From positions 1,116,001 through 1,180,000 of the forward strand of contig NZ_UGNX01000001.1 of the NCBI RefSeq assembly GCF_900452415.1: a DNA stretch of 64,000 nt, given 5' to 3'. The translations under genes were made by a program, and so were the position numbers. Under the pieces are notes generated by a model. That model was given only the letters and a program-made list of their open reading frames with translations, searched no databases and had not been told where the DNA came from. This DNA is from Legionella cincinnatiensis. GTDB taxonomy: Bacteria; Pseudomonadota; Gammaproteobacteria; Legionellales; Legionellaceae. This document shows positions 35,745 to 46,809 of the stretch, in pieces; position 1 is the stretch's first letter; each line of letters starts with the position of its first letter.

Positions 35745-37694
35745 ATGGCAAAGATTATAGGAATAGACTTGGGTACCACCAACTCATGTGTTGCTGTAAT
35801 GGAAGGTGATAAACCTAAGGTAATTGAAAACAGTGAAGGTCACCGTACTACTCCTTCCATTGTTGCTTTTACAGATGATGGTGAAGTATTGGTTGGACAA
35901 TCTGCAAAACGTCAAGCAGTGACTAATCCAGATAGCACCTTGTTTGCAATTAAACGATTAATTGGTCGTCGATTTGATGATACGATTGTTCAAAAAGATA
36001 TCAAAATGGTGCCTTACAAGATTATCAAAGCGGATAATGGTGATGCTTGGGTGCGGGTGAAAAATCAGGATAAAGCACCACCACAAATTTCTGCTGAAGT
36101 ATTGCGTAAGATGAAAAAGACGGCAGAAGATTATCTCGGTGAAGAAGTAAAAGAAGCAGTGATTACAGTACCTGCTTACTTTAATGATTCACAACGACAA
36201 GCAACTAAAGATGCGGGTCGTATCGCTGGCCTTGAAGTAAAACGTATTATTAACGAACCTACTGCTGCGGCTCTTGCTTATGGTATGGACAAAAAACGCG
36301 GTGATTCAGTCATTGCAGTATATGACCTTGGCGGTGGTACTTTTGATATTTCTATCATTGAAATTGCTGAAGTTGATGGGGAACACCAATTTGAAGTATT
36401 AGCTACTAATGGTGATACTTTCTTAGGAGGTGAGGATTTTGATTTGGCATTGATTGATTACCTTGCTTCTGAATTCAAAAAAGATTCAGGTATTGATTTA
36501 CATAATGACCCATTAGCATTGCAACGACTCAAAGATGCTGCTGAAAAAGCTAAAATTGAACTTTCTTCGGCACAACAAACAGATGTGAATTTGCCTTATA
36601 TTACAGCAGATGCTTCTGGACCTAAACATTTAAACATCAAGTTGACTCGCGCTAAATTGGAATCTTTAGTTGAGAAATTGGTTGAGCGTACAATAGAGCC
36701 TTGCAAAACAGCACTAAAAGATGCAGGTTTAACTGTATCACAAATTAATGAAGTCATTTTAGTTGGTGGTCAAACACGTATGCCTTTAGTGCAAAAAACA
36801 GTAGAGGAGTTTTTTGGCAAAGAACCACGCAAAGATGTGAATCCTGATGAAGCAGTTGCTGTAGGTGCTGCGATTCAAGCTGCAGTATTATCTGGAGAAG
36901 TGAAAGATATTCTATTGCTTGACGTTACTCCTTTATCTTTAGGTATTGAAACAATGGGTGGTGTGATGACGAAACTCATTGAAAAAAATACGACTATTCC
37001 CACCAAAACAGCACAAGTATTCTCTACTGCAGATGACAATCAGACAGCAGTTACTGTGCACGTGTTGCAAGGGGAAAGGGAGCAAGCATCAGCGAATAAA
37101 TCCTTGGGACGATTTGATTTAAGTGATATTCCTTCTGCGCCACGTGGGGTTCCACAAATCGAAGTTACTTTTGATATCGATGCGAATGGTATTCTTAATG
37201 TTTCTGCGAAAGATAAAGCTACAGGTAAGGCTCAATCAATTGTTATTAAGGCATCCAGTGGTTTGAGTGATGAAGAAGTCGAAGCTATGGTTAAGGATGC
37301 TAAATCACATGCAGAAGAAGATAAGAAGTTTAAGGAAATGGCGGATCTTCGAAACCAGGCAGATAGCTTAATTCACAGTTGTGAAAAATCGATGAAAGAT
37401 CTAGCAACTGAGCTTACCGATGATGAGAAAAAAGGTATAGAAACTGCTATTGCTGAATTAAAAGAAGCAATTCAAGGCAGTGATAAAGCACAAATTGAAG
37501 ACAAATTGAAAGTACTAAGTGATGCATCTGCAAAAATGGCTGAGCGAGTTTATGCTAAAAAAGCATCTGAAGGACAGGCAGGGCAGGGACAAGCACATCA
37601 GGAGCAAGCACAAACACAAGCACATGAATCAGCCAAGGCGGATGAAAGTGTTGTTGATGCTGAGTTTGAGGAAGTAAAAGACGATAAGAAGTAA
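35745..37694 (+). CDS. dnaK: Chaperone DnaK (Hsp70)
   Basis: A 649-residue Hsp70. The ATPase domain shows [31 protein letters not shown] and [14 protein letters not shown]; the linker [20 protein letters not shown] and the substrate-binding domain follow, with a Gln/Ala-rich region and the C-terminal [12 protein letters not shown] (EEVD-like bacterial tail). ATG 35745 follows TTGGAGC and gives the normal N-terminus; an upstream in-frame extension from 35709 lacks family similarity. Works with GrpE and DnaJ, both encoded here in the classical order. Confidence 0.98.
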   Translation: MAKIIGIDLGTTNSCVAVMEGDKPKVIENSEGHRTTPSIVAFTDDGEVLVGQSAKRQAVTNPDSTLFAIKRLIGRRFDDTIVQKDIKMVPYKIIKADNGDAWVRVKNQDKAPPQISAEVLRKMKKTAEDYLGEEVKEAVITVPAYFNDSQRQATKDAGRIAGLEVKRIINEPTAAALAYGMDKKRGDSVIAVYDLGGGTFDISIIEIAEVDGEHQFEVLATNGDTFLGGEDFDLALIDYLASEFKKDSGIDLHNDPLALQRLKDAAEKAKIELSSAQQTDVNLPYITADASGPKHLNIKLTRAKLESLVEKLVERTIEPCKTALKDAGLTVSQINEVILVGGQTRMPLVQKTVEEFFGKEPRKDVNPDEAVAVGAAIQAAVLSGEVKDILLLDVTPLSLGIETMGGVMTKLIEKNTTIPTKTAQVFSTADDNQTAVTVHVLQGEREQASANKSLGRFDLSDIPSAPRGVPQIEVTFDIDANGILNVSAKDKATGKAQSIVIKASSGLSDEEVEAMVKDAKSHAEEDKKFKEMADLRNQADSLIHSCEKSMKDLATELTDDEKKGIETAIAELKEAIQGSDKAQIEDKLKVLSDASAKMAERVYAKKASEGQAGQGQAHQEQAQTQAHESAKADESVVDAEFEEVKDDKK

Positions 37695-37748
37695 TTTGGT
37701 TCTATCGTAATATGATAGCCTGGGTATTCTAGCCTAGGTGAAGCAAAG

Positions 37749-37788
37749 CGTAACTTGAGAAATGAATGCTCATTTCTTGGGTTACGTT
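37749..37788 (+). terminator. Hairpin downstream of dnaK
   Basis: GTAACTTGAGAAATGA pairs with TCATTTCTTGGGTTAC (two G-T or mismatched positions) around a short loop, about 55 bases past the dnaK stop. There is no long T run, so termination may be partial. Confidence 0.5.
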
Positions 37789-37842
37789 ATTGTTGTGGTC
37801 ATTATGTTTAAGAGCAATAATTTTTCTGTGCAGACAGAGGTC

Positions 37843-37940
37843 CACTGCTATTGGCTTAAGAGGCACACTCTCAGCCGACGTCCCGTGGCTTGTCCGCGGG
37901 ACGTCGGAATAAAGATAGATTCTTTAAGTCAATGGTAGTG
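37843..37940. repeat. Element with CACTGC-CATT-type inverted ends, copy 1
   Basis: The left end CACTGCTATTGGCTTAAG and the right end CTTTAAGTCAATGGTAGTG are inverted repeats of each other. Inside is the hairpin CCGACGTCCCGTG ... CGCGGGACGTCGG (37875-37907). Related ends occur at 45438-45569 and 53330-53350. Confidence 0.65.
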
Positions 37941-38105
37941 AGATGGAGGCCCCATTTTCTATGGTACATTGTGCTAACATTTATAAATGGGTTCCCGTTT
38001 TTTGTGTGGGAATGACTTTGACATAATGATAGAGACTTTATTGTTTCATGCTGTTAGAAAATCTAGACTATGAAGCCTATTAATTTTAAAATTTTGTGAG
38101 TGGTT

Positions 38106-39236
38106 ATGGAAAAGCGGGATTATTATGAACTTTTAGAAGTAAGTCGAACTGCCAGTGATGCTGAAATTAAAAAAGCATATCGCAAGTTGGCAATGAAGTA
38201 TCACCCAGATCGTAATCCTGGCGATTCTGAAGCAGAAGAAAAATTTAAAGAAATCCAGAGTGCTTACAACATCTTATCCGATTCACAAAAACGGGCTGCT
38301 TATGACCAATTCGGTCATGCGGGTGTTGATCCTTCTATGCGCGGTGGTCCTAGTGGATTTGGTGGTTTTGGTGACGTCTTTGAAGATATTTTTGAAAATA
38401 TTTTTTCAGGTGGGCGCGCTTCTAGTCGACAATCACGTGGTCAACGTGGGGCTGATTTGCAATTTAATGTGCAATTAACTCTTGAGGAAGCTGCTTTAGG
38501 TAAAGAGGTACAAATTACTGTTCCGAGACATGGTACTTGTACTGTGTGTCATGGCTCTGGAGCAAAAGCAGGAACTCAGCCAAAGACATGCGAAACATGT
38601 AATGGAATAGGACAAGTAAGAATCCAGCAAGGTTTTTTTTCCATTCAACAAACTTGTCCTCATTGCCATGGAGAAGGAAAAATTATTTCTGACCCATGTT
38701 CAAGTTGCCATGGTCAAGGTCGGGTACGTGAAAGTAAAAAACTTACAGTCAAAATTCCGCCAGGTGTTGATAATGGTGATAGAGTACGCTTAAGTGGTGA
38801 AGGTGAGGCTGGAATGCATGGAGGTGGTCCAGGCGATCTTTATGTGCAGGTCAGTATAAAAAAACATGCCATATTTGAGCGATATGAAAATGATTTACAT
38901 TGTGAAGTACCCATAAGTTTTATCACTGCAGCTTTGGGGGGCTCTATAGAAGTTCCTACTCTTGAAGGACGAGTCACGCTAAAGATTCCTGAAGAAACTC
39001 AAACAAGTAAAGTATTTCGTTTAAGGGGTAAAGGAATGAAATCCGTGCGTGGGCATGGTCAAGGCGATTTACTATGTAAAGTAGTTGTAGAAACCCCTGT
39101 TAATTTATCACGTGAGCAAAAAGAATTGTTAACAAAATTCCATGAATCACTTGAAAATGCTAAAGGAAATCATTCTCCACGCTCTAATTCTTGGTTTGCT
39201 GGTGTGAAAAAGTTCTTTGAAGACATGAAATTTTAA
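38106..39236 (+). CDS. dnaJ: Co-chaperone DnaJ (Hsp40)
   Basis: A 376-residue type I J-protein: J domain with [10 protein letters not shown] (HPD motif), a Gly/Phe region ([17 protein letters not shown]), a zinc domain with four CxxCxGxG units ([32 protein letters not shown]), and the C-terminal substrate-binding domains. It stimulates DnaK ATPase and delivers substrates. ATG 38106 gives [10 protein letters not shown]; a GTG at 38100 would add two residues. All family landmarks are intact. Confidence 0.98.
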   Translation: MEKRDYYELLEVSRTASDAEIKKAYRKLAMKYHPDRNPGDSEAEEKFKEIQSAYNILSDSQKRAAYDQFGHAGVDPSMRGGPSGFGGFGDVFEDIFENIFSGGRASSRQSRGQRGADLQFNVQLTLEEAALGKEVQITVPRHGTCTVCHGSGAKAGTQPKTCETCNGIGQVRIQQGFFSIQQTCPHCHGEGKIISDPCSSCHGQGRVRESKKLTVKIPPGVDNGDRVRLSGEGEAGMHGGGPGDLYVQVSIKKHAIFERYENDLHCEVPISFITAALGGSIEVPTLEGRVTLKIPEETQTSKVFRLRGKGMKSVRGHGQGDLLCKVVVETPVNLSREQKELLTKFHESLENAKGNHSPRSNSWFAGVKKFFEDMKF

Positions 39237-39371
39237 AATAAGTAAGTTACAATTGCTGGCATTTATCTTTATGTGCATTTTTTGAGCTTGGGTGATTAGC
39301 ATCGTTTAGATGATGTGATGTTTCACTCAGGCTGAAATTAAAAATCATTATAAACAACTTAGAGTAGATCC

Positions 39372-40484
39372 ATGATGAACCAACCAGCAATTTTAGCATT
39401 AGCCGACGGCACTATTTATCAAGGTATTTCAATAGGAGCGTTAGGTGATTGTGTTGGCGAGTTGGTTTTTAATACGTCGCTAACTGGTTATCAAGAAATG
39501 CTTACTGATCCTTCGTATGCACGACAAATCATTACTTTAACTACGGCACATGTCGGAAATACAGGATGCAATCATGAAGATATGGAATCTAATAAAGTTT
39601 GGGCTTCAGGCTTAGTCATTCGTAATGCTGCCATCACTCACAGCAATTATCGTGCGGAACAATCCCTACAAGAATGGCTCAAAAAAAATGGAGTGGTTGC
39701 AATTGCAGATATTGACACTCGTGATTTGACTTTGCGTTTGCGTGAAAAAGGTGCATTAGGAGCTTGTATAAGTACTGATGTTGGAAATCCTGAATCGGTT
39801 TTAGCAAAAGCAAAATCCTTTTCTGGTTTACAAGGTGTGGACTTGGCATTGGAAGTTTCCAGAAAAACAATAGAACGTTGGCATGTTGGTTTGGGAGAAT
39901 GGGGAAAAAATTCTCAACCACAACAATTTCATGTAGTTGCTTATGATTTTGGTGTCAAGCACAATATCTTACGTATTTTATATGACAAGGGCTGTCATTT
40001 AACTTTAGTGCCTGCTAGAACCTCAGCAGCTGAAGTTTTGGCAATGAACCCTAATGGAATATTCTTATCCAATGGTCCTGGGGATCCACAAGCTTGTGAT
40101 TATGCTATTCGTGCAACTCAGGAATTTTTGGCACATAACATACCTGTATTTGGTATTTGTTTGGGTTTTCAAATTTTAGCTTTAGCATGTGGTGGTGTGA
40201 CTAAAAAAATGAAATTTGGCCATCACGGGGCGAACCATCCTGTTATTGAAACTGAAGGTAAAAAGCGTGTTTTTATAACCAGCCAAAATCATGGTTTTGC
40301 AGTGGATGAAGAGAGTTTGCCGGATTGTCTTGCTATTACGCATCGTTCTTTATTTGATAATACCTTACAAGGTATTAAGCATAAAGAGAAGCCTGCTTTA
40401 GGTTTCCAAGGGCATCCAGAAGCTAGTCCTGGCCCGCATGATATAGAAATAATATTTAATGAGTTTATACAGTTGATGAAATAA
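39372..40484 (+). CDS. carA: Carbamoyl-phosphate synthase small subunit
   Basis: A 370-residue CarA. The N-terminal domain begins [16 protein letters not shown]; the class I glutamine amidotransferase domain has SNGPGDPQ, the nucleophile Cys in [14 protein letters not shown], and the His/Glu of [13 protein letters not shown]. It hydrolyses glutamine and passes ammonia to CarB for carbamoyl phosphate (arginine and pyrimidine synthesis). Two ATGs at 39372 and 39375 are possible starts. No carB follows; metK begins 113 bases downstream, so the partner subunit must be encoded elsewhere. Confidence 0.96.
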   Translation: MMNQPAILALADGTIYQGISIGALGDCVGELVFNTSLTGYQEMLTDPSYARQIITLTTAHVGNTGCNHEDMESNKVWASGLVIRNAAITHSNYRAEQSLQEWLKKNGVVAIADIDTRDLTLRLREKGALGACISTDVGNPESVLAKAKSFSGLQGVDLALEVSRKTIERWHVGLGEWGKNSQPQQFHVVAYDFGVKHNILRILYDKGCHLTLVPARTSAAEVLAMNPNGIFLSNGPGDPQACDYAIRATQEFLAHNIPVFGICLGFQILALACGGVTKKMKFGHHGANHPVIETEGKKRVFITSQNHGFAVDEESLPDCLAITHRSLFDNTLQGIKHKEKPALGFQGHPEASPGPHDIEIIFNEFIQLMK

Positions 40485-40596
40485 AAGTGGTTGTCCATTT
40501 TTTTTGCCAAGATTCTGAAGATAATTTGTGGAATGTGGGTAGGGATCTGGAAGACTACGGCTTGATATACAAATACATATTTAAAGAGGATTAACA

Positions 40597-41745
40597 ATGA
40601 ATGAAAGTCATGTCTTTACTTCAGAATCTGTTTCCGAAGGACATCCGGACAAGATAGCTGATCAAATTTCTGATGCAATTTTAGATGCTATTTTAATGCA
40701 AGATCCAACTGCACGGGTGGCATGCGAGGTTTTTGTTAAAACAGGTATGGTATTGGTTGGTGGTGAAATTACTACCAAAGCATGGGTAGATGTAGAGGCA
40801 GTTACACGGCAGGTCGTTAAAGATATAGGTTATAACAGCTCACAAATGGGGTTTGACTGGGAATCATGTGCGGTACTGTCTGCAATAGGGAAACAATCTC
40901 CAGACATTGCCCAAGGGGTAGATAATCAAGAAACTAAAATTCTTGGTGCCGGGGATCAAGGTTTAATGTTTGGTTATGCGAGTCGTGAGACAGACGTTTA
41001 TATGCCAGCCCCTATTGCTTATGCGCATCGATTGATGGAAAAACAATCTTATTTACGTAAATCAGGTGCTTTACCTTGGTTGCGGCCAGATGCTAAGTGT
41101 CAATTAACTTTAAAATACGAGCACGGAATACCTGTTGAAGTGGATACAGTAGTTTTCTCAACCCAACATGCAGCTGAAATTAGTCATAATGATTTAATTG
41201 AAGCAGTACGTGAAGAAGTGATTAAAACGACATTACCTGCCGAGTGGCTGACCCGAAAAACTCGTTATTTCATCAATCCAACAGGCCGTTTTGTTATTGG
41301 TGGTCCTTTAGGGGATTGTGGATTAACTGGGCGTAAAATTATTGTGGATACTTATGGTGGGATGGCCAGACATGGGGGGGGATGTTTCTCCGGTAAAGAT
41401 CCTTCAAAAGTTGATCGTTCAGCTGCTTATGCAGCACGACATGTTGCTAAGAATATAGTAGCTGCAGGCTTAGCCGATAAGTGTGAATTACAAGTTTCTT
41501 ACGCTATTGGCGTTGCTGAACCAACATCAATTTTTGTGGAAACCTTTGGTACAGGACGATTAAAAGACAGTGAAATCATTGAGTTAATTCATACTCATTT
41601 TGATTTAACACCACAAGGTATTATTGAATACCATAATTTACTTCGTCCAATCTATAGACAAACAGCAACTTATGGTCATTATGGGCGTGAAACTTTTCCT
41701 TGGGAACGTTTAGATAAAGTGGCTGAATTACGTAAAGCATTATGA
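40597..41745 (+). CDS. metK: S-adenosylmethionine synthetase
   Basis: A 382-residue Met[21 protein letters not shown] at the N-terminus, the ATP-binding [32 protein letters not shown] and the P-loop-like [19 protein letters not shown] are all present. It makes S-adenosylmethionine from methionine and ATP. AGAGGA lies before ATG 40597. The adenosylhomocysteinase gene starts ten bases after its stop, so synthesis of SAM and removal of its by-product are co-transcribed. No SAM riboswitch was recognised upstream. Confidence 0.97.
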   Translation: MNESHVFTSESVSEGHPDKIADQISDAILDAILMQDPTARVACEVFVKTGMVLVGGEITTKAWVDVEAVTRQVVKDIGYNSSQMGFDWESCAVLSAIGKQSPDIAQGVDNQETKILGAGDQGLMFGYASRETDVYMPAPIAYAHRLMEKQSYLRKSGALPWLRPDAKCQLTLKYEHGIPVEVDTVVFSTQHAAEISHNDLIEAVREEVIKTTLPAEWLTRKTRYFINPTGRFVIGGPLGDCGLTGRKIIVDTYGGMARHGGGCFSGKDPSKVDRSAAYAARHVAKNIVAAGLADKCELQVSYAIGVAEPTSIFVETFGTGRLKDSEIIELIHTHFDLTPQGIIEYHNLLRPIYRQTATYGHYGRETFPWERLDKVAELRKAL

Positions 41746-41755
41746 GGATACTGGG

Positions 41756-43081
41756 ATGGAGTTAGTCGATAAAGTAGGAGCAAGAGACAATATGATTCAT
41801 GATTATAAAGTTGCAGATATGGCGCTGGCGTCTTGGGGACGCAAAGAAATTGCTATAGCAGAGACGGAAATGCCAGGTTTGATGGCTTTGCGCGAAGAGT
41901 TTGGTTCAACAAAACCCTTAAAAGGTGCTCGTATTGCAGGTTGTTTGCACATGACCATTCAAACAGCAGTACTTATTGAAACTTTGATTGCTTTGGGGGC
42001 TGAAGTTCGTTGGTCTTCCTGTAATATATTCTCTACTCAAGACCATGCTGCAGCTGCTATTGCAGCTCAAGGTATTCCTGTATTTGCTTGGAAAGGTGAA
42101 ACAGAGGAGGAGTATTGGTGGTGTGTGGAACAAACACTGAATGGACCCAACAATTGGGCACCGAATTTATTGTTAGATGATGGGGGTGATTTAACACAAA
42201 TCATTCATCAAAAATATCCTCAATTATTACCTGACATTAAAGGAGTTTCGGAAGAAACGACTACGGGTGTTGCTCGCTTGTATGAAATGGCGAAACAGGG
42301 TGAGTTAAGTATTCCTGCAATTAATGTGAATGATTCGGTAACTAAATCTAAGTTTGATAATCTATACGGTTGCCGTGAATCTTTATTGGACGGCTTAAAA
42401 CGAGCTACTGACGTGATGGTTGCAGGAAAAGTTGCGCTTATTTTAGGTTATGGAGATGTAGGTAAAGGCTGTGCTCAAGCTTTACGAGGTCAAGGTGCTA
42501 TTGTTTTAATTGCTGAAATTGATCCTATTTGTGCTCTTCAAGCGGCTATGGAAGGGTACCGTGTTGTTACTTTAGATGAGGTTGCAGAGCAAGTAGATAT
42601 TGTGGTTACTGCTACAGGTAATTATCACGTAGTCACGCATGATCATATGAAAAGAATGCGGAATCAAGCCATTTTATGTAATATTGGTCATTTTGACTCC
42701 GAAATCGATGTACAAAGCTTGAAGAAATATCAATGGGAAAATATTAAGCCCCAAGTGGATCATATTATTTTTCCTGATGGTAAACGCATTATACTTTTAG
42801 CTGAAGGACGGTTGGTGAATTTAGGTTGTGCAACAGGGCATCCTAGTTTTGTAATGTCCGCCTCTTTTTCCAATCAGGTTTTAGCTCAAATTGAATTATT
42901 CAAAAATGCTACTCAGTATGAAAAGCAAGTTTATGTTCTTCCTAAACTATTGGATGAAAAAGTAGCGCGCTTGCATTTAGAGCGAATTGGGGTGAAGTTA
43001 ACTCAATTAACAAAAGAGCAAGCAGAGTATCTAGGAGTTGCGATTAACGGCCCTTATAAGCCAGAACATTATCGTTATTAA
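41756..43081 (+). CDS. ahcY: Adenosylhomocysteinase
   Basis: A 441-residue S-adenosylhomocysteine hydrolase. The substrate domain has [16 protein letters not shown] and [12 protein letters not shown], the active-site regions [13 protein letters not shown] and [13 protein letters not shown], and the NAD-binding loop [20 protein letters not shown]. The C-terminus is the expected PYKPEHYRY. It splits S-adenosylhomocysteine into adenosine and homocysteine, restoring the methyl cycle. ATG 41756 follows GAGGATACTGG; an internal ATG twelve codons in (41792) is possible. Second gene of a metK-ahcY operon. Confidence 0.96.
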   Translation: MELVDKVGARDNMIHDYKVADMALASWGRKEIAIAETEMPGLMALREEFGSTKPLKGARIAGCLHMTIQTAVLIETLIALGAEVRWSSCNIFSTQDHAAAAIAAQGIPVFAWKGETEEEYWWCVEQTLNGPNNWAPNLLLDDGGDLTQIIHQKYPQLLPDIKGVSEETTTGVARLYEMAKQGELSIPAINVNDSVTKSKFDNLYGCRESLLDGLKRATDVMVAGKVALILGYGDVGKGCAQALRGQGAIVLIAEIDPICALQAAMEGYRVVTLDEVAEQVDIVVTATGNYHVVTHDHMKRMRNQAILCNIGHFDSEIDVQSLKKYQWENIKPQVDHIIFPDGKRIILLAEGRLVNLGCATGHPSFVMSASFSNQVLAQIELFKNATQYEKQVYVLPKLLDEKVARLHLERIGVKLTQLTKEQAEYLGVAINGPYKPEHYRY

Positions 43082-43115
43082 TTAAGGTAAGTGTTTCTGC
43101 CCCGCTGCCATTAAA

Positions 43116-43253
43116 TTAACATGAGTTATGGATAAGGATATAATTATAACGAGTCTCTATCACGAGCCGTTCGGGCTGAGGAGGCGTTTACGCCTCCTCA
43201 GCCCGAACGGGTCGAAGTAATAACCCGATCTTCTTATCCATAATTGACGTTAA
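43116..43253. repeat. ERIC-like palindromic element, copy 4 (compact form)
   Basis: A 138-bp element, palindromic end to end: TTAACATGAGTTATGGATAAG pairs with CTTATCCATAATTGACGTTAA. At the centre a perfect 20-bp stem (43167-43186 with 43191-43210; CCGTTCGGGCTGAGGAGGCG) closes a TTTA loop. Relative to the other copies, the asymmetric middle is missing and the two arms have become identical. Confidence 0.9.
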
Positions 43254-43397
43254 TTTAAGCCCCTCAAGCAACGTCCCGCGGCTTGCTAGCGGGATCCAAT
43301 GTTGGAGAGTTGTTTCTGGATCCCGCGAATAAGTCCTGAGAGTTCTCCAGAAAATTTAAACTAAAAAATATTTTTTTATAATCTATTCTACACTGAG

Positions 43398-43508
43398 ATC
43401 GTTCGGGCTGAGGAAGCGCATAGCGCTGTCACTAAGCTTCTAGCACAAATTTCAAGTTCTGTGCTAAGGCTTCGAGACGGCATAAATGCCTCCTCAGCCC
43501 AAACGGGT
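43398..43508. repeat. ERIC-like palindromic element, copy 5
   Basis: GATCGTTCGGGCTGAGGAAG then GCGCATAGCGCTGTC on the left, TTCTAGCACAAATTTCAAGT in the middle, and GACGGCATAAATGCCTCCTC then AGCCCAAACGGG on the right. The outer TTAACGTGAG ends seen in other copies are absent, so it is truncated. Confidence 0.8.
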
Positions 43509-43727
43509 CCTGAGAGATAGCCACAAAAAATAAAGTTAATTTATTGATTTAAGTTTCTAATCAATATTAATTATTTTTAATAATTTATTTTTATCAATAA
43601 GTTGTATTTATTTTTGTGCTTTCTTTGCCGTATAGAGTAATAGCATTTTGGGATAATTTTGATCTTGTTTTGCGATTTATCTTATTGCATACTGGTTTGC
43701 CTATGCATTTTTATAAGGAGATTTTGC

Positions 43728-45413
43728 ATGTTGAAATTAGGGATATTGGGCTTAAGTCTTTTGTCTGTAGCTCAGAGTGTTTTTGCAACTCCCACACCAC
43801 CAGAGACCGTTCGTATTATTATCAAATACAAAGAACAAATAACGAGTATTTCTTCTTTAAAATCACAGATAAAACAAATTACCCAATTATCGGTAGCGCA
43901 ATTAAATCCTATGGCGAATGGTGCCTATTTATTAATTTTAGATGCTGCAAATAGTTCTCTATCTAAAGAAACAGATGATGAGGATATGATTTCCTTAGCT
44001 TTGGAGCGGCTGCGTAAAAATCCACAAGTTTTATATGCAGTAAAAGATCGAATCAGTTACTTCAAACCTGTCCCCGATCCTGAAATTTTGGATGCTGGTA
44101 ATTTATTATCCCATGAAATTCAATGGGATGAATTTTCGCGTCCTGCTGGAATTATGCTCGAATCCAAACCTGGTTCTCGAGATGGTGCTTGGCTTTATAC
44201 GACTGGCTTGGCTAAAGAACCTGTAGTAGTTGCCGTATTGGATACGGGGATTGCCTTAAATGAAAGTTTAACGAATAACCTTGTGAAAGATGATGCCGGT
44301 AACATATGGGGTTGGAATTTTGCAGGAAATAATAATAATTTAATGGATGAGACCAAATCTTATCATGGTACTCATGTAGCTGGAACAATAGCAGGTTATG
44401 GTCATGTTATGAGTGGCATGGGTGAAGATTTAAAAATTCTTCCGCTAAAAATCCCTGCTAGTAATGGAATGTTTTATGAAAGCTCCGTCATCAATGCTAT
44501 TTATTGGGCTGTAGGTGGCGATGTTCCTGGAGTTCCAAAAAATATTCATCCGGCAAAAATATTAAATATGAGTTTTGGTGTGGATAAAGGACCGAATGAA
44601 GAGATTGATTATTGCGATCAGGCATTACAAGAAGCGGTCTTTTTCGCACGTGAGAATGGTGCGGTTCTTGCTGTGGCGGCTGGAAATGATAATGTATGGG
44701 AGCATTTTAATGCCCCAGCAATTTGTAATGGAACTATTAAAGTCGCCTCTACTGGACCCGAAGGACTCCGATCTTATTTTTCTAACTACGGTCCTAGTGT
44801 GACTTTAGCGGCTCCAGGAGGTGACAAACGTTATGGACTTTGGGGTGGTATATTATCCACAGTGAATCCAGGAGGCGGCTATGGAGGATCTGGATTTGAT
44901 TTTTATCAAGGAACCAGTATGGCAACCCCTCATGTTGCAGGTGTTGCGGGATTAATTCTTGCTGCAAGTAATAAAACACTTAGCGCTGAGCAAATTGAGC
45001 AGTTACTTTATGTGACAACACATGATTTTGGAGTAAGTTCTGACTCAAATAAATCTTGTGTTGGAAAAAAACCTTGCGGCCATGGAATCTTGGATGCTGA
45101 AAATGCCGTTAAGGCTGCAGCAGCAGGTTATGATTTACTCTTTTCATCCCCCAAAACCGAAAGTTTAGCGATGCAGAATTGTGGAAAAAATTCATTAACG
45201 CCAGGTAAGTCGCGTGTTGTTATGGATGGTGTGACGTGGGTACTAAATAAGGCTGCTTGTGAAACCCTAGATAGTTTTCAAAAACCTCATATAGAGCAAA
45301 CTAAAAATGGCTCTATTATTGCTTACTATGGTTCGGTAAGTTATCGCCTTGATCAAGGTATTTACAAAGAATGTCATGTTATTGGTTATGATGGAGTAGG
45401 GTGTTATCTATAA
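43728..45413 (+). CDS. Secreted subtilisin-like serine protease (S8 family)
   Basis: A 561-residue preproprotease. The signal peptide MLKLGILGLSLLSVAQSVFA is followed by an I9-type inhibitory propeptide (VRIIIKYKEQITS to about residue 110). The catalytic triad is intact: Asp172 in VAVLDTGIAL, His213 in SYHGTHVAGTIAG and Ser397 in QGTSMATPHVAG; Asn320 in AVAAGNDN forms the oxyanion hole. A C-terminal domain of about 90 residues with three cysteines follows. ATG 43728 has AAGGAG upstream; a frame from 43659 would bury the signal peptide. Expected to be exported by Sec and possibly secreted by the type II system, which is inference. Confidence 0.92.
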   Translation: MLKLGILGLSLLSVAQSVFATPTPPETVRIIIKYKEQITSISSLKSQIKQITQLSVAQLNPMANGAYLLILDAANSSLSKETDDEDMISLALERLRKNPQVLYAVKDRISYFKPVPDPEILDAGNLLSHEIQWDEFSRPAGIMLESKPGSRDGAWLYTTGLAKEPVVVAVLDTGIALNESLTNNLVKDDAGNIWGWNFAGNNNNLMDETKSYHGTHVAGTIAGYGHVMSGMGEDLKILPLKIPASNGMFYESSVINAIYWAVGGDVPGVPKNIHPAKILNMSFGVDKGPNEEIDYCDQALQEAVFFARENGAVLAVAAGNDNVWEHFNAPAICNGTIKVASTGPEGLRSYFSNYGPSVTLAAPGGDKRYGLWGGILSTVNPGGGYGGSGFDFYQGTSMATPHVAGVAGLILAASNKTLSAEQIEQLLYVTTHDFGVSSDSNKSCVGKKPCGHGILDAENAVKAAAAGYDLLFSSPKTESLAMQNCGKNSLTPGKSRVVMDGVTWVLNKAACETLDSFQKPHIEQTKNGSIIAYYGSVSYRLDQGIYKECHVIGYDGVGCYL

Positions 45414-45437
45414 TTATAATTCACCTCTCCTGAAAGC

Positions 45438-45569
45438 CACTGCTGTTACTTAAGGAACTTGTAGTCGTCCTCGCGAAAGCGGGGACCCATGTTGATAGAG
45501 CTCAATGCTTCTGTAAAAATGGATTTCCGCTTTCGCGAAAATGACGAAACCCTTAAGTCAATGGCAATG
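45438..45569. repeat. Element with CACTGC-CATT-type inverted ends, copy 2
   Basis: The left end CACTGCTGTTACTTAAGG and the right end CCTTAAGTCAATGGCAATG are inverted repeats. The interior has GTCCTCGCGAAAGCGGGGAC on the left and TTTCCGCTTTCGCGAAAATG on the right, a palindrome resembling the CGCGAAAGCG repeats widespread in bacterial genomes. Confidence 0.7.
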
Positions 45570-45662
45570 CTTCTGAGCGCTTATGTTCCCAAGATTTATA
45601 ACTTGGGAGTAAGATTGTAGCGAATATAGGAGGGATAGCAGAAACTTAGTCCTCAGTAAATA

Positions 45663-46478
45663 TTAAAAAAATGGACGTAAGCGTTTTGCCGTCGCGCGTT
45701 GTTCTAATTGTTCTGAAGACATTTTGGGAGCTGGGTATAAAGTATATTGAGGACGTGGTTTATATATTGAAGGCATGATTTGAAGTACTTCTTCGGCTTG
45801 TCTTAAAAGCAGATCAACTTTGTTATTTATTGGTTGATTCAAATTAATTTTTTCATAGATTTCCTTTGCTTCACCTATGCCATTTAATATTGCTTGATAA
45901 AATTGAGAAATAGGGCCTCTAAGGGCGGCTATATGATCAAAAATTGGTCCAATAGATTGGTGCTCTAAAAGCAGTGTCACGTTATTTTGAAGTTTTTGAA
46001 TTAAGCTTATAAAATGATTGTTTAGTGAAATAAGTTTCTGCATTCCTTTAATAATTGAGTTTTGTTTTACAGGTTTATTTAATTTTAGTCCAAATTGGGC
46101 GTGCTCTTTTTGATAATGGTTCGTAATTTTTAATAAAGCACTTACAAGTAGAGAGAGTGCATGAAGCATTTGTTTTAAATCATCATTGCCTAAAGCATAC
46201 GCTAATCGATCAAAATTCATTTTAGCTGAGTGTTGTGGTTGCACTCCTAAGAGATAAAGAAGATTTTGATCCAGTTGAAAAAGTATTGCCAGTGCATCTT
46301 GGCAACTGAATCGATATTGGAGTACTAATTGAATGGAATACACGGTATCTTCCATAAAAGATACTTCTGCTGGTTTTGAATCATCACCGAGTTCATCTAG
46401 AATTTCTTTGGAAGACTCAATGTTTTTTCTAGCCTCATCTACTAGGCTTTGTAATTGTTCTATCTTGATATCATTCAT
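45663..46478 (-). CDS. Hypothetical helical protein, 271 residues
   Basis: Not recognised. All-helical prediction by eye: heptad-like segments (EQLQSLVDEARKNIESSKEI, ALSLLVSALLKITNHYQ, KGMQKLISLNNHFISLIQKL) with no signal peptide or membrane helix, and a basic C-terminal tail (RATAKRLRPFF). The start at ATG 46478 has TAAGAAG upstream; a frame to 46505 is nine codons longer without a site. It is flanked by a repeat element and the small peptide gene on the other strand. Orphan soluble helical proteins like this are frequent among legionella effectors, but nothing specific supports that here. Confidence 0.65.
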   Translation of the reverse strand: MNDIKIEQLQSLVDEARKNIESSKEILDELGDDSKPAEVSFMEDTVYSIQLVLQYRFSCQDALAILFQLDQNLLYLLGVQPQHSAKMNFDRLAYALGNDDLKQMLHALSLLVSALLKITNHYQKEHAQFGLKLNKPVKQNSIIKGMQKLISLNNHFISLIQKLQNNVTLLLEHQSIGPIFDHIAALRGPISQFYQAILNGIGEAKEIYEKINLNQPINNKVDLLLRQAEEVLQIMPSIYKPRPQYTLYPAPKMSSEQLEQRATAKRLRPFF

Positions 46479-46809
46479 AGTACTTCTTAGAAATTTTAAT
46501 CGCAAAAGCTATTCATTATATTATAAAACATAGGCATGAGTTTCGACAAAAAATCTTTTAATCATTAAAATGTCAATCTGAAGCATAAAAGCAATAAATA
46601 ACTTCATAAATATCCGTGAGTTCTCTTTTTTAGATCTATAATTTCAAGCATAGTGCAGTGGTTTTCATTTTATAACATTAAAGAAAAAACACAGGGAAGG
46701 ACTTAAAAAGAGTTACTTGAATAATGCGAGTTGGATAATTAATCTCCTTTGAGATACAAGTGCCTTTTCGCTCAAGAAAAAAAGATTAACTTTAAAACCA
46801 GGAGAAAAA
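46479..46809. other. Divergent AT-rich intergenic region
   Basis: About 330 bases between the divergent helical-protein and small-peptide genes. No repeat copy or gene was recognised; it must hold promoters for both sides. Confidence 0.4.

Larger units (their letters stand above)
37695..38105. other. Intergenic region dnaK-dnaJ with hairpin and repeat
   Basis: About 410 bases. A hairpin (37749-37788) follows dnaK, and a CACTGC-ended repeat (37843-37940) fills the middle. The gap separates dnaJ from dnaK, so dnaJ probably has its own promoter. Confidence 0.55.
43082..43727. other. Repeat-dense intergenic region before the subtilase gene
   Basis: About 650 bases holding two ERIC-like elements (43116-43253, 43398-43508) and, between them, a CCCGCGGCTTGCTAGCGGG hairpin near 43268. 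The last about 200 bases are very AT-rich and should hold the promoter of the secreted protease. Confidence 0.7.

Noticed and set aside
40485..40596. SAM riboswitch ahead of metK
   Set aside because: The 112-base gap has no conserved SAM-box core or stem arrangement that I can recognise.
45120..45413. Autotransporter or beta-barrel C-terminus on the subtilase
   Set aside because: The last about 90 residues are too short and lack alternating strands ending in an aromatic residue.
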